Positions 9,376-17,646 of a stretch of DNA of 52,402 bases are shown one piece after another. How positions within the stretch are numbered: the stretch's first letter is position 1; every line of letters begins with the position of its first letter. A program made the translations under genes and the position numbers. The notes beneath the pieces are model-generated. The model was not told where the DNA came from, made no database searches, and saw nothing but the letters and a program-made list of their open reading frames with translations. Origin of the DNA: Bacteroidia bacterium (GTDB taxonomy: Bacteria > Bacteroidota > Bacteroidia > AKYH767-A > OLB10); assembly GCA_016788165.1 (NCBI GenBank), contig JAEUTH010000030.1:1-52402 (forward strand), read 5' to 3'.

Positions 9376-9906
9376 ATGAGTTTGAAAGGAATTATTTCCA
9401 TTGCTAAAATGCCCGGTTTGTATAAAGTAATTGCACAATCGAAAAGCGGATTTATTGTTGAGTCATTAGGCGATAAAAAGCGCATGCCCGTTAGTGCAAC
9501 ACAACGCATCAGTATGTTAGAAGACATAAGTATGTATTGTAAAAGTGGCGATACACCACTAAAGGATATTTTTCAGAAAATGAAAAATAGTGAAGCGATT
9601 TTAAGTTTAGATGCCAAAGCTGATATCGAAAAATTAAAAGCTGCATTCGAAACCGTATTGCCCGATTATGATACCGAGCGCGTTTACAACAGCGATATTC
9701 AAAAGGTAATTAAATGGTTTCAGATGCTAAAAGATGAAGTAAGTTTTGAAGACGAGGCTGCTACCGGTGATGAAGCTGAAACAGCCGAAGCTGCAAAAGT
9801 GCGCAAAGCCGATGAGCATACACATAATAAATCAGTTGCAACGCATACACCCAAAGTGAGTTCCGATAAAAAAGTAGTAGCTACCAAAACACGTAAAAAA
9901 GTTTAA
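9376..9906 (+). CDS. DUF5606 domain-containing protein
   Basis: 176 residues. The N-terminal ~140 match the Bacteroidetes family DUF5606: it begins SLKGIISIAKMPGLYKVI, an SH3-like beta segment that continues to KKRMPVSATQRISMLEDIS, followed by a helical part ending FQMLKDEVSF. The last ~35 residues are a low-complexity acidic-then-basic tail (ending KTRKKV). No signal peptide, so cytoplasmic. The function of the family is unknown to me. It stands alone, with its own terminator 25 bases downstream. Confidence 0.85.
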   Translation: MSLKGIISIAKMPGLYKVIAQSKSGFIVESLGDKKRMPVSATQRISMLEDISMYCKSGDTPLKDIFQKMKNSEAILSLDAKADIEKLKAAFETVLPDYDTERVYNSDIQKVIKWFQMLKDEVSFEDEAATGDEAETAEAAKVRKADEHTHNKSVATHTPKVSSDKKVVATKTRKKV

Positions 9907-9930
9907 GGTTTTTACTGATAATCCAAACAG

Positions 9931-9962
9931 TCCATCATTGTAGTAACAGTGATGGATTTTTT
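9931..9962 (+). terminator. Rho-independent terminator after the DUF5606 gene
   Basis: TCCATCATTG and CAGTGATGGA form a 10-bp stem with one G-U pair around a 6-base loop, followed by six T. It covers the GTG/ATG codons at 9949 and 9952 that could otherwise be read as starts of the next gene. Confidence 0.7.
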
Positions 9963-9975
9963 ATATCAACATAAT

Positions 9976-11679
9976 ATGAATACAAATACAATTTTAAGCA
10001 GGCAATACATTCCCCAATCGCTTGTAATAAAAACCTGGCAGGATATAGAGCCTTTTTATCAGCAATTAAAAAGCGCAGAACTTGCATCTTTTACACAACT
10101 GCAAAACTGGTTGGCACAACGAAGCGAACTCGAAACCATGTTACAGGAAGAAATGGGCTGGCGTTATATACGTATGACATGCGATACACAAAATAAAAAT
10201 TACGAAACAGACTTTAATTATTTTGTTACCGATATTGAGCCCCACTGTGCATCATTCACAAACGATTTAAATCAAATGTTTTTGGCATGCCCTTATCATG
10301 GCGATTTGGATAGCAGGTATGCCAATTTTATCAGAACGGTTAAAAGTCAGGTAGCTATTTTCAGACCCGAAAATATTCCGCTAAAAGCAACACTACAACA
10401 AAAAGAACAACAGTATGGAGCCATTGCAGCAGCTATGACTGTTGACGTTGACGGTAAAACCCTCACATTACAACAAGCAGCAGTTTATTTAAAAGACAAC
10501 GACCGGACTAAACGCGAATTGGTTTATAAAACAATAGCCAACAGAAGATTAGCGGATGCCGATACCTTGCAAAAATTATTTACCGAGCTGGTTAATTTGC
10601 GCCAACAAATTGCAGCAAATGCCGGTTTTACTAATTACCGCGACTATGCCTTCGAAGCCATGTGTCGTTTTGATTACACAGCCAACGATTGTTTTAACTT
10701 CCATAATTCAATAGCAAAATGTGTGATGCCACTTTGCAATGTATTAGACGCCAATCGTAAATCGCAATTGAAAGTTGAGTCGTATAAACCCTGGGATACC
10801 GAAGTAGATGCACAAGGTTTGTCCACATTAAAACCTTTTAGCAATGGAGAGCAAATGCTCGACAAATCTATTGCATGTTTTGATGACATTGATCCGATGT
10901 TAGGCAATTGCCTACGTCAGTTAAAAACGTTGCAAAGGGTTGATTTAGATTCGCGCATAGGCAAAGCACCCGGAGGTTATAACTACCCATTATACGAAAC
11001 CAATGTGCCATTTATTTTTATGAATGCATCGGGCTTATTGCGCGATTTAGTAACCATGGTACATGAGGGCGGCCATGCCATACACAGTGTTGTTAGCAGC
11101 GATTTACCTTATGTTGAAATGAAAAGTTTTCCGAGCGAAGTTGCGGAATTGGCAAGTATGAGTATGGAGTTAATTTCGATGGAACACTGGCATGTGTTTT
11201 TTGATAATAAAGATGATTTAAAACGTGCCCGCAGAGAACATTTAGAAGATGTACTTACCGTACTGCCCTGGATTGCTGCTGTTGATAAATTTCAACATTT
11301 GATTTACACAAATGAAAACAATGAAAACGTGCGTTTAAAATTGTGGAACGAAACATTTAATGCATTTAGCAGTTCTGTTATAAACTGGCAGGATTGCGAG
11401 CGCTTTAAAACTTTTATCTGGCAAAAACAATTGCACATTTTTGAAGTGCCATTTTATTACATCGAATATGGTATGGCCCAATTAGGTGCCATTGCAATGT
11501 GGCGCAATTATAAATTACAACCTGCCGAAACCATTCAACAATATGTAGCGGCATTGCAGTTGGGTTATACCAAATCCATCAGCCAGATTTATGAAGCGGC
11601 AGGTGTGCGTTTCGATTTTAGCGAAAGCTACATAAACGAACTAATGAAATTTGTACAGGACGAATTAAACGCATTATAA
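9976..11679 (+). CDS. M3 family oligoendopeptidase (PepF-like)
   Basis: 567 residues from the ATG at 9976. In-frame GTG/ATG codons at 9949 and 9952 lie inside the terminator stem of the preceding gene, which argues for the later start. The zinc site is complete: HEGGH at 363-367 and the downstream glutamate in SEVAE (E391). The rest is the helix-rich basket of the family (DYAFEAMCRFDYT, then FHNSIAKCVMPL), and the length of ~570 is normal. No signal peptide, so it should degrade short peptides in the cytoplasm. The NUDIX gene follows 15 bases later, probably in the same transcript. Confidence 0.9.
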   Translation: MNTNTILSRQYIPQSLVIKTWQDIEPFYQQLKSAELASFTQLQNWLAQRSELETMLQEEMGWRYIRMTCDTQNKNYETDFNYFVTDIEPHCASFTNDLNQMFLACPYHGDLDSRYANFIRTVKSQVAIFRPENIPLKATLQQKEQQYGAIAAAMTVDVDGKTLTLQQAAVYLKDNDRTKRELVYKTIANRRLADADTLQKLFTELVNLRQQIAANAGFTNYRDYAFEAMCRFDYTANDCFNFHNSIAKCVMPLCNVLDANRKSQLKVESYKPWDTEVDAQGLSTLKPFSNGEQMLDKSIACFDDIDPMLGNCLRQLKTLQRVDLDSRIGKAPGGYNYPLYETNVPFIFMNASGLLRDLVTMVHEGGHAIHSVVSSDLPYVEMKSFPSEVAELASMSMELISMEHWHVFFDNKDDLKRARREHLEDVLTVLPWIAAVDKFQHLIYTNENNENVRLKLWNETFNAFSSSVINWQDCERFKTFIWQKQLHIFEVPFYYIEYGMAQLGAIAMWRNYKLQPAETIQQYVAALQLGYTKSISQIYEAAGVRFDFSESYINELMKFVQDELNAL

Positions 11680-11694
11680 AGGTAATTTTAATTC

Positions 11695-12120
11695 ATGTTT
11701 AATGTGCGTGTTTATGGGCTGTTAATTCATCAACAAAATTTATTGTTGGCTGACGAAAGCTTTGCAGGTAAAACCTTTACTAAATTTCCGGGTGGTGGCT
11801 TGCAATTTGGCGAAAGTACGGTTGATTGTTTGAAGCGCGAGTTTATGGAAGAGTATGGTTGGGATGTTATTGTAAAACAACATTTTTACACCACTGATTT
11901 TTTTGTGCCTTCGGTATTTGACGCAAGGCAACAAGTACTTGCAGTTTATTATTTTGTTGAAGTTAATGAGACTTTGCTTAGTTTTAATTCATTGCATGCA
12001 TTAGACGGTAGTGGTAGCTTGCGTTGGAAATCATTAAACACTTTAGTTATTGCCGATGTTACTTTTCCTATTGAAAAGCATGTTGTACATCTTTTGTTGC
12101 AATTGAATAACCGGTCTTAA
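11695..12120 (+). CDS. NUDIX hydrolase
   Basis: 141 residues. The complete Nudix box (Gx5Ex7REUxEExGU) lies at residues 34-56: G34, E40, then R48-E49-F50, E52-E53 and G55-W56, which binds the metal and pyrophosphate. Members hydrolyse a nucleoside diphosphate linked to another group; the substrate cannot be read from the box. It starts 15 bases after the oligopeptidase and probably shares its message. Its end faces the RlpA gene, 18 bases away, with no clear terminator between. Confidence 0.88.
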   Translation: MFNVRVYGLLIHQQNLLLADESFAGKTFTKFPGGGLQFGESTVDCLKREFMEEYGWDVIVKQHFYTTDFFVPSVFDARQQVLAVYYFVEVNETLLSFNSLHALDGSGSLRWKSLNTLVIADVTFPIEKHVVHLLLQLNNRS

Positions 12121-12138
12121 AACAAACTAAATTTTTTA

Positions 12139-12888
12139 TCAATTATAAACGTATGCCTTTGCATTGGTAAAGCCGCGCGACTGTGCAATACGAACCAATA
12201 ATTCAAGGTCGGCCGTTAAAGGTATGTCATGTATAATTACCAAATAGCGTAGATGCTTACCAACTTTAATAGCCTTAATGGCTATAGAGTTTAAACGGTT
12301 GTCATTATATAAATCGCAGGCATTGTACAATGCATGTTCAATTGATAAAAAAGTACCAATAGAAAGCGCTTTTTGTTTTAGCGTTGTTGTGTTACCTAAA
12401 CAATCGTGCAAATACTCAGTACTTAAAAAACGTTGTTTAAGTTCCGGGGTAAGTTGTATCTCTTCTAATAGCCTTACATTAACTAATTCAGTACCGGCAT
12501 GCACAAAGTCTAAACCTTTGGCACCTGCATCAGTTAGGTCAATTATCCGTCCTTTAACAAAAGGGCCTCTGTCATTTATGCGCACAAAAATGTAGCGGCT
12601 ATTTTCTTTTACCGTAACGCGCACAATACTATTTAGTGGTAGGGTTCGATGCGCTGCTGTTAAATTTTTATTCGAAAATATTTCACCATTTGCTGTCTTT
12701 CGGCCTTCAAATTTGGCTCCATAAAACGAAGCTTTGCCCGTAACCGATTTGTTCAGGTAAATACTGTCGTTTTGGGCAAATAACCCGGGTATATTTATAA
12801 TAATACTTAAAAATAAAAACCCAATTTTCCTATGCACAGTGTTATGTATTTTAGCGTTAGATTTTTTTCGATTAATGCGATAATTCAT
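12139..12888 (-). CDS. rlpA: RlpA family septal ring lytic transglycosylase-like protein
   Basis: 249 residues. A basic, rather long N-terminus leads into a hydrophobic signal segment (IGFLFLSIIINIPGLFAQ). Residues ~50-145 are the RlpA double-psi beta-barrel: GKASFYGAKFEGRKTANGE, TAAHRTLPLN, VRINDRGPFVKGRIIDLT. The conserved HRTLP and NDRGP motifs are present. The C-terminal ~80 residues look like a diverged SPOR domain that would bind denuded peptidoglycan (ending AQSRGFTNAKAYVYN). It should act in the periplasm or outer membrane on glycan strands at the septum. No lipobox Cys is seen. Convergent with the NUDIX gene and divergent from a secreted unknown. Confidence 0.85.
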   Translation of the reverse strand: MNYRINRKKSNAKIHNTVHRKIGFLFLSIIINIPGLFAQNDSIYLNKSVTGKASFYGAKFEGRKTANGEIFSNKNLTAAHRTLPLNSIVRVTVKENSRYIFVRINDRGPFVKGRIIDLTDAGAKGLDFVHAGTELVNVRLLEEIQLTPELKQRFLSTEYLHDCLGNTTTLKQKALSIGTFLSIEHALYNACDLYNDNRLNSIAIKAIKVGKHLRYLVIIHDIPLTADLELLVRIAQSRGFTNAKAYVYN

Positions 12889-13029
12889 GGATGCTTAAAC
12901 CTGTTTAAAGAAAAACCGATACACTACAATCTACACTCATTTGGTTTCTTTATTTTAGTATTTGCTAAGTTAAAAATTGTATCAAGCCCACATTTATATT
13001 ATGACAATAACTAATTAACAAACTGCAAT

Positions 13030-13827
13030 ATGAAAACTAATTTGTTTTTTAATTTCTATACATGCATAGCATTACTTTGTTGTGCATCAGGTTTTTCTTT
13101 ACATGCGCAGCAAGCTGTAACAGTAGGCGATACGCTAAAACATAATATACCCGATACGATAACACGATTACAAGATCAAGTTCAAACGATTTCTGTTTTT
13201 AAAGCGCCCAATGGCAATTATTATACCGTTACATTAGAAAGGGTTGATGAACAGTTGGTGGCTCACGACAGTTTGTATTGTGTTACTGATTTGTATTTGG
13301 GTACCAAACGCAAACGTTCTAAAACAACACTGGTTTTAAGAAACTATAAAAGTTACAGTAGCATTAACGCCTTGCGCAACACATTGCCAACCGATAGTAT
13401 TATGAAAAATGTAAATATCAGCAGTGCATCTAATTCAGTTCGTGTGCAACAAGAAAAAAAGAATATCACCATTCAAACTGCGTATATTTATGCTGTGAGC
13501 CGCGAAGATGATAACGACTTTCATGTTATAGTGGGCGATACACTGCCATATAACGCAAGCAAAAGTATTAATGTAGAATTATCGGGCTTGCCCAATCCAC
13601 CAAATGCAGCTTCGGATTCATTACAAAATGCACGCACATCGTTCGAAGCATTTATGGGCGAAAAATGCAGCGGTGCTTATACTTTGTTTAATCCGCCTAT
13701 TCCTATAAAAGTAAGTGGTAGCTTGTTTTATGATGTTGACCATGCACCAGGTATAATTGGCACAGGTATATTTAAGCCAAACACATCGTGGGAACTACAT
13801 CCGGTAAGCCAAATTATTTTTAAGTAA
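13030..13827 (+). CDS. Secreted protein of unknown function
   Basis: 265 residues. The first 27 (MKTNLFFNFYTCIALLCC to FSLHAQ) are a signal peptide with the Bacteroidota A-Q cleavage pattern. I do not recognise a family in the rest, which is beta-rich and polar with no membrane span, Cys cluster or catalytic motif. Segments such as SREDDNDFHVIVGDTLPYN and the C-terminal SGSLFYDVDHAPGIIGTG, together with repeated references to a hydrophilic beta core, resemble a small periplasmic beta-sandwich. There is no sorting domain, so periplasm is the likely place. It is flanked by rlpA (divergent) and sucD (convergent), neither an obvious partner. Confidence 0.75.
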   Translation: MKTNLFFNFYTCIALLCCASGFSLHAQQAVTVGDTLKHNIPDTITRLQDQVQTISVFKAPNGNYYTVTLERVDEQLVAHDSLYCVTDLYLGTKRKRSKTTLVLRNYKSYSSINALRNTLPTDSIMKNVNISSASNSVRVQQEKKNITIQTAYIYAVSREDDNDFHVIVGDTLPYNASKSINVELSGLPNPPNAASDSLQNARTSFEAFMGEKCSGAYTLFNPPIPIKVSGSLFYDVDHAPGIIGTGIFKPNTSWELHPVSQIIFK

Positions 13828-13867
13828 ACCACAAAAGTTAAATACGGTACCCCTATAAAAGAAAAGT

Positions 13868-13891
13868 GGTCGACAGTTTACTCTGCCGACC
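13868..13891. terminator. Possible weak hairpin between convergent genes
   Basis: GGTCGACAG and CTGCCGACC form a 9-bp stem with one mismatch and a 6-base loop, 40 bases after the secreted unknown. No T-run follows on either strand, so terminator function is doubtful. Confidence 0.25.
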
Positions 13892-14000
13892 TGTTCGAAA
13901 AGTTTCTAACCTATATTTTTAATAGCAACTGCTATTTGTTTTTCTTTTTCGTTGAGCCAAATATATAGATATATTAATAAGTATTAAAAAAAGTTTAAAA

Positions 14001-14876
14001 TTATTTTTTTAATACCTCAGCCATTGTAGTCCCAATATCTGCCGGGCTTGCACAAACATGTATGCCACATGCTGCCATAATTTTCATTTTAGCGGCAGCC
14101 GTATCATCAGCACCACCAACAATAGCACCGGCATGTCCCATACGCCTGCCCGGAGGAGCTGTTTGTCCGGCAATAAAACCAACTACCGGTTTTTTATTAC
14201 CACTTGCTTTAATCCATTGTGCAGCTTCAGCTTCTAAGCTTCCGCCAATTTCGCCAATCATAATAATACCATCGGTTTCATCATCAGCCATAAATAATTC
14301 AATAGCTTCTTTGGTAGTTGTACCAATTATCGGATCGCCACCAATACCAATAGCTGTTGATACGCCTAAACCGGCTTTAACCACCTGATCGGCTGCTTCA
14401 TAAGTAAGCGTACCCGATTTAGAAACAATTCCTATGCGCCCTTTTTTAAATACAAAACCGGGCATAATGCCAACTTTACATTCATCGGCAGTAATAATTC
14501 CGGGGCAGTTAGGTCCTATCATTCGGCAGTTTTTATCGCGCAAATACTCGCGTGCTTTAATCATATCGGCCACCGGAATACCTTCGGTAATGGTTACTAT
14601 AAGTTTAATGCCGGCCTCGGCAGCTTCCATTATTGCATCAGCAGCAAATGCAGGTGGTACAAAAATAATCGAAACATCGGCTTTAGTTTGTTTAACCGCT
14701 TCGGCAACGGTATTAAATACTGGTAGTTCTAAATGCTCATGTCCACCTTTACCGGGTGTAACACCACCAACTACATTGGTGCCATATTCAATCATTTGAG
14801 ATGCATGAAAACTTCCTTCGCTTCCGGTAAAGCCTTGTACAATTACGCGTGAATCTTTATTTACTAATATGCTCAT
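14001..14876 (-). CDS. sucD: Succinate-CoA ligase (ADP/GDP-forming) subunit alpha
   Basis: 291 residues, full length. It has the CoA-binding Rossmann start ([15 protein letters not shown]), the central ATP/CoA signature GPNCPGII, the [10 protein letters not shown] loop, and the phosphorylated histidine H248 in [12 protein letters not shown]. With the beta subunit it makes succinate and ATP (or GTP) from succinyl-CoA in the TCA cycle. sucC is not next to it, which is common in Bacteroidota. Transcribed alone, with a candidate -7 element TACTTTCG about 38 bases upstream. Confidence 0.97.
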   Translation of the reverse strand: MSILVNKDSRVIVQGFTGSEGSFHASQMIEYGTNVVGGVTPGKGGHEHLELPVFNTVAEAVKQTKADVSIIFVPPAFAADAIMEAAEAGIKLIVTITEGIPVADMIKAREYLRDKNCRMIGPNCPGIITADECKVGIMPGFVFKKGRIGIVSKSGTLTYEAADQVVKAGLGVSTAIGIGGDPIIGTTTKEAIELFMADDETDGIIMIGEIGGSLEAEAAQWIKASGNKKPVVGFIAGQTAPPGRRMGHAGAIVGGADDTAAAKMKIMAACGIHVCASPADIGTTMAEVLKK

Positions 14877-14913
14877 ATACGGAGTGTATTTAAATGTTTT
14901 TTTTTAAGCGGTG

Positions 14914-14921
14914 CGAAAGTA
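14914..14921 (-). promoter_or_regulatory. -7 element TACTTTCG of sucD
   Basis: On the minus strand, TACTTTCG fits TAnnTTTG with one change and is about 38 bases before the sucD ATG. No clear -33 box is seen. Confidence 0.35.
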
Positions 14922-15091
14922 GTTTTTTATAAATACACCACTATAGCAGCTGTTTATTTTTGAGGTATATTTTAATTATCAGCTACTTGTGCTTATTAGT
15001 AAACAGTTTTTAAAGTTGTAAGTGCGCATTTTATTGAATAGAAATTGTAACCTACTACTTTTTACAAACATTTTTCTGCCACCTTTGTTTT

Positions 15092-16486
15092 ATGATTTAT
15101 AACGTAACAGATACCATAGTGGCATTGGCTACTGCTCCCGGCACTTCGGCCATTGCTGTTGTTCGATTAAGCGGCATGCAGGCTTTTCAGATTGCAGAAC
15201 AAATTTTTAAAAGCCGCAACAATCGTTCTAAGGACTTTAGTAAATTTAAATCACATACTGTTCATTACGGAACGTTGCAAGCCAATGGTCGGGTTATAGA
15301 TGAGGTGCTGGTTAGTATTTTTAAAAATCCCTATTCATATACCGGTCAGGATATTGTAGAAATTTCCTGTCATGGCTCGCCATATATCGTACAACAAATT
15401 ATAAATACTTGTATAAAATTTGGTGCACGTTTGGCATTAGCAGGCGAGTTTACCTGGCGGGCTTTTATGGCCGGTAAATTAGATTTAGCACAAGCCGAAG
15501 CAGTTGCCGATGTAATTGCTGCCGATAGTAAAAGTAACCATCAAATTGCTTTGCAACAATTGCGTGGAGGTTTTAGCAGTGATATTAAAAAACTGCGCGA
15601 ATCATTAATTCATTTTGCATCGCTTATTGAATTGGAATTGGATTTTGCCGAAGAGGATGTAACTTTTGCCAGCCGCCAGCAATTAACTCAGTTGGTTAGT
15701 AACATGCACCAAACCATTGATGCTTTGGCGCAATCGTTCGAAATAGGTAATGTGATGAAGCATGGCATACCCGTTGTAATTGCAGGCATGCCCAATGTGG
15801 GCAAATCAACCTTACTAAACGCCTTACTTAATGAAGAGCGTGCAATTGTTAGCGAAATTGCCGGCACCACACGCGATACAATTGAAGAGCAAATTAATAT
15901 TGAAGGTTTAAATTTCAGATTTACGGATACAGCAGGCATCAGACAAACGGTTGATGCAATTGAAGCATTGGGCGTGGAGCGCACTTATCAAAAACTGAAG
16001 TTAAGTGCTGTTGTAATTTACATGTTTGACCCTAAGCATGTTACTCCGGTTGAGGTTCTGAAAACTCTGGATGAATTGAAAAGTAAACTGCCCGATGTGA
16101 AAGTAATTTTACCTGTGTTGAATAAAACCGACACCATACCTGAGTCTGAACTTGTTCCTTTTAATCAGATAGCCGAAATAAGTTTTATTTCGGCCAAACA
16201 AAAATGGCAAATTGAAAAGCTCATTCAATTATTATTAAACAAAGTGCAACATGTTAAAGTAAGTTTAGATTCGACAATCGTTGTAAATGTGCGCCACAAA
16301 GAGGCATTGGATAATACCAGCCAAGCCTTACAAAAAGTGCTTCATGGTATTGAAACCCAAATATCGGGCGATTTTTTAGCCAGCGACATTAGAGAAGCAC
16401 TTTATCACCTCGGACTTATTACCGGTGAGATTGCCACCAACGACCTGCTTGAAAACATCTTTAGTCGCTTTTGCATCGGCAAATAA
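15092..16486 (+). CDS. mnmE: tRNA uridine-5-carboxymethylaminomethyl synthesis GTPase MnmE
   Basis: 464 residues, complete. The N-terminal folate-binding domain begins with TIVALATAPGTSAIAVVRLSG; a helical domain carries an inserted Ras-like GTPase with P-loop GMPNVGKS at 232-239, DTAG switch and NKTD specificity motif; the protein ends FSRFCIGK, the conserved C-terminal CxGK whose cysteine is important for the reaction. With MnmG it builds the cmnm5 group on U34 of tRNAs. No mnmG nearby. Monocistronic by spacing. A CACCTTTG just before the ATG resembles a -7 box but is too close to the start to be convincing. Confidence 0.97.
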   Translation: MIYNVTDTIVALATAPGTSAIAVVRLSGMQAFQIAEQIFKSRNNRSKDFSKFKSHTVHYGTLQANGRVIDEVLVSIFKNPYSYTGQDIVEISCHGSPYIVQQIINTCIKFGARLALAGEFTWRAFMAGKLDLAQAEAVADVIAADSKSNHQIALQQLRGGFSSDIKKLRESLIHFASLIELELDFAEEDVTFASRQQLTQLVSNMHQTIDALAQSFEIGNVMKHGIPVVIAGMPNVGKSTLLNALLNEERAIVSEIAGTTRDTIEEQINIEGLNFRFTDTAGIRQTVDAIEALGVERTYQKLKLSAVVIYMFDPKHVTPVEVLKTLDELKSKLPDVKVILPVLNKTDTIPESELVPFNQIAEISFISAKQKWQIEKLIQLLLNKVQHVKVSLDSTIVVNVRHKEALDNTSQALQKVLHGIETQISGDFLASDIREALYHLGLITGEIATNDLLENIFSRFCIGK

Positions 16487-16695
16487 AAGTACACCGTCTG
16501 TTGTATTAAATATCCTCTTAACTCTCAAATAATCACAATTTTCAAAATTGAAAACACAATTTGATTATGAAAAAAAAATCAATTGATGTTGGCTCAACAT
16601 GGAAATTAAACGTACAGCATTATCAAGGATAAATTATACAACTTTCGTTGTAATATCGGTTCGTTTCAAAATCAAAATAATACCTTAGCCATGCT

Positions 16696-17604
16696 ATGAA
16701 ATCTTTTATTTGGGCTTTTGCCTTTTCGATATTTCCAACCATATTATACGCACAAGTGGGATCTATAATTAATCTGGGTGTGGTTAAATCTAAATATGCA
16801 TCAGGCTATAATGTTGATGTTTGGCTACCTGCAAACTACAGTGCATCGAAGCAATATGCAGTAATATACATGCACGATGGGCAGATGCTTTTTGATAGTA
16901 CAACCACGTGGAATAAACAAGCATGGATGGTACAAAATGTGGTTGCTAATTTAATGGCTGAAAATAAAATAGTGCCAGCAATAATTATTGCCATACATAA
17001 TAACGGACAAAGCCGCCATGCAGATTATACACCACAAATACCTTTTAAAAAATTAAAGCGGCAACAGCAAACTGCAATGTATCATGATACAACTGCTTAT
17101 GGCAATAATGTGTTTGCAAATTTTAAAGTAAACAGCGATAACTATCTTAAGTTTTTAGTGAATGAGTTAAAACCACTTATTGACAAACGATTTAGCACCT
17201 ATACCGACAAGAGCCAAACCATTATTATGGGAAGCAGCATGGGTGGTTTGATTTCATTATATGCCATTTGTCAATATCCCGAAATTTTTGGTAAGGCAGC
17301 ATGCATGTCAACCCATTGGCCATTGGTTTTTAAAACCGACAACAATCCTTTTCCGGATGCAATGCTCCAATATTTAATTGGCAAATTACCACAACCCGAA
17401 AGCCACATGCTTTATTTCGATATGGGCACCATGGGTATCGACTCATTGTACGAAAGCACACAAATTCAGGTTGATGCTTTATGTATTGATATAGGTTATA
17501 ACAGCAATAATTTTATGTCAGTTGTTTTTGAAGGTGCCGATCATAATGAAAAAGCATGGCATAAACGTTTGCATATTCCGCTGCAGTTTTTGCTCAAACC
17601 TTAA
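16696..17604 (+). CDS. Secreted alpha/beta-hydrolase (esterase D / IroE-like family)
   Basis: 302 residues. A signal peptide (MKSFIWAFAFSIFPTILYAQ) is followed by the putative esterase fold: VDVWLPANYSASKQYAVIYMHDGQ, which carries the HDGQ element of the family, then the nucleophile elbow GSSMGG (~residues 178-183), and a late His in GADHNEKAW. These give a Ser-Asp-His triad that should hydrolyse an ester or act as an acyl-transferase in the periplasm. The preferred substrate cannot be told; siderophore esterases and feruloyl esterases share this fold. It precedes acs by 42 bases on the same strand and could be co-transcribed. Confidence 0.85.
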   Translation: MKSFIWAFAFSIFPTILYAQVGSIINLGVVKSKYASGYNVDVWLPANYSASKQYAVIYMHDGQMLFDSTTTWNKQAWMVQNVVANLMAENKIVPAIIIAIHNNGQSRHADYTPQIPFKKLKRQQQTAMYHDTTAYGNNVFANFKVNSDNYLKFLVNELKPLIDKRFSTYTDKSQTIIMGSSMGGLISLYAICQYPEIFGKAACMSTHWPLVFKTDNNPFPDAMLQYLIGKLPQPESHMLYFDMGTMGIDSLYESTQIQVDALCIDIGYNSNNFMSVVFEGADHNEKAWHKRLHIPLQFLLKP

Positions 17605-17646
17605 TTTGTTTTTATCCTATATAGTAACATTAATTCATTAAGCACT

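Noticed and set aside
15080..15087. CACCTTTG as the mnmE promoter
   Set aside because: It ends four bases before the ATG, too close for a -7 box unless the transcript is leaderless, and lacks the leading TA.
16567..16632. 21-codon frame beginning MKKKSIDVGSTWK before the esterase gene
   Set aside because: Too short, no known family; nearby inverted AT stretches look like normal AT-rich gap sequence.
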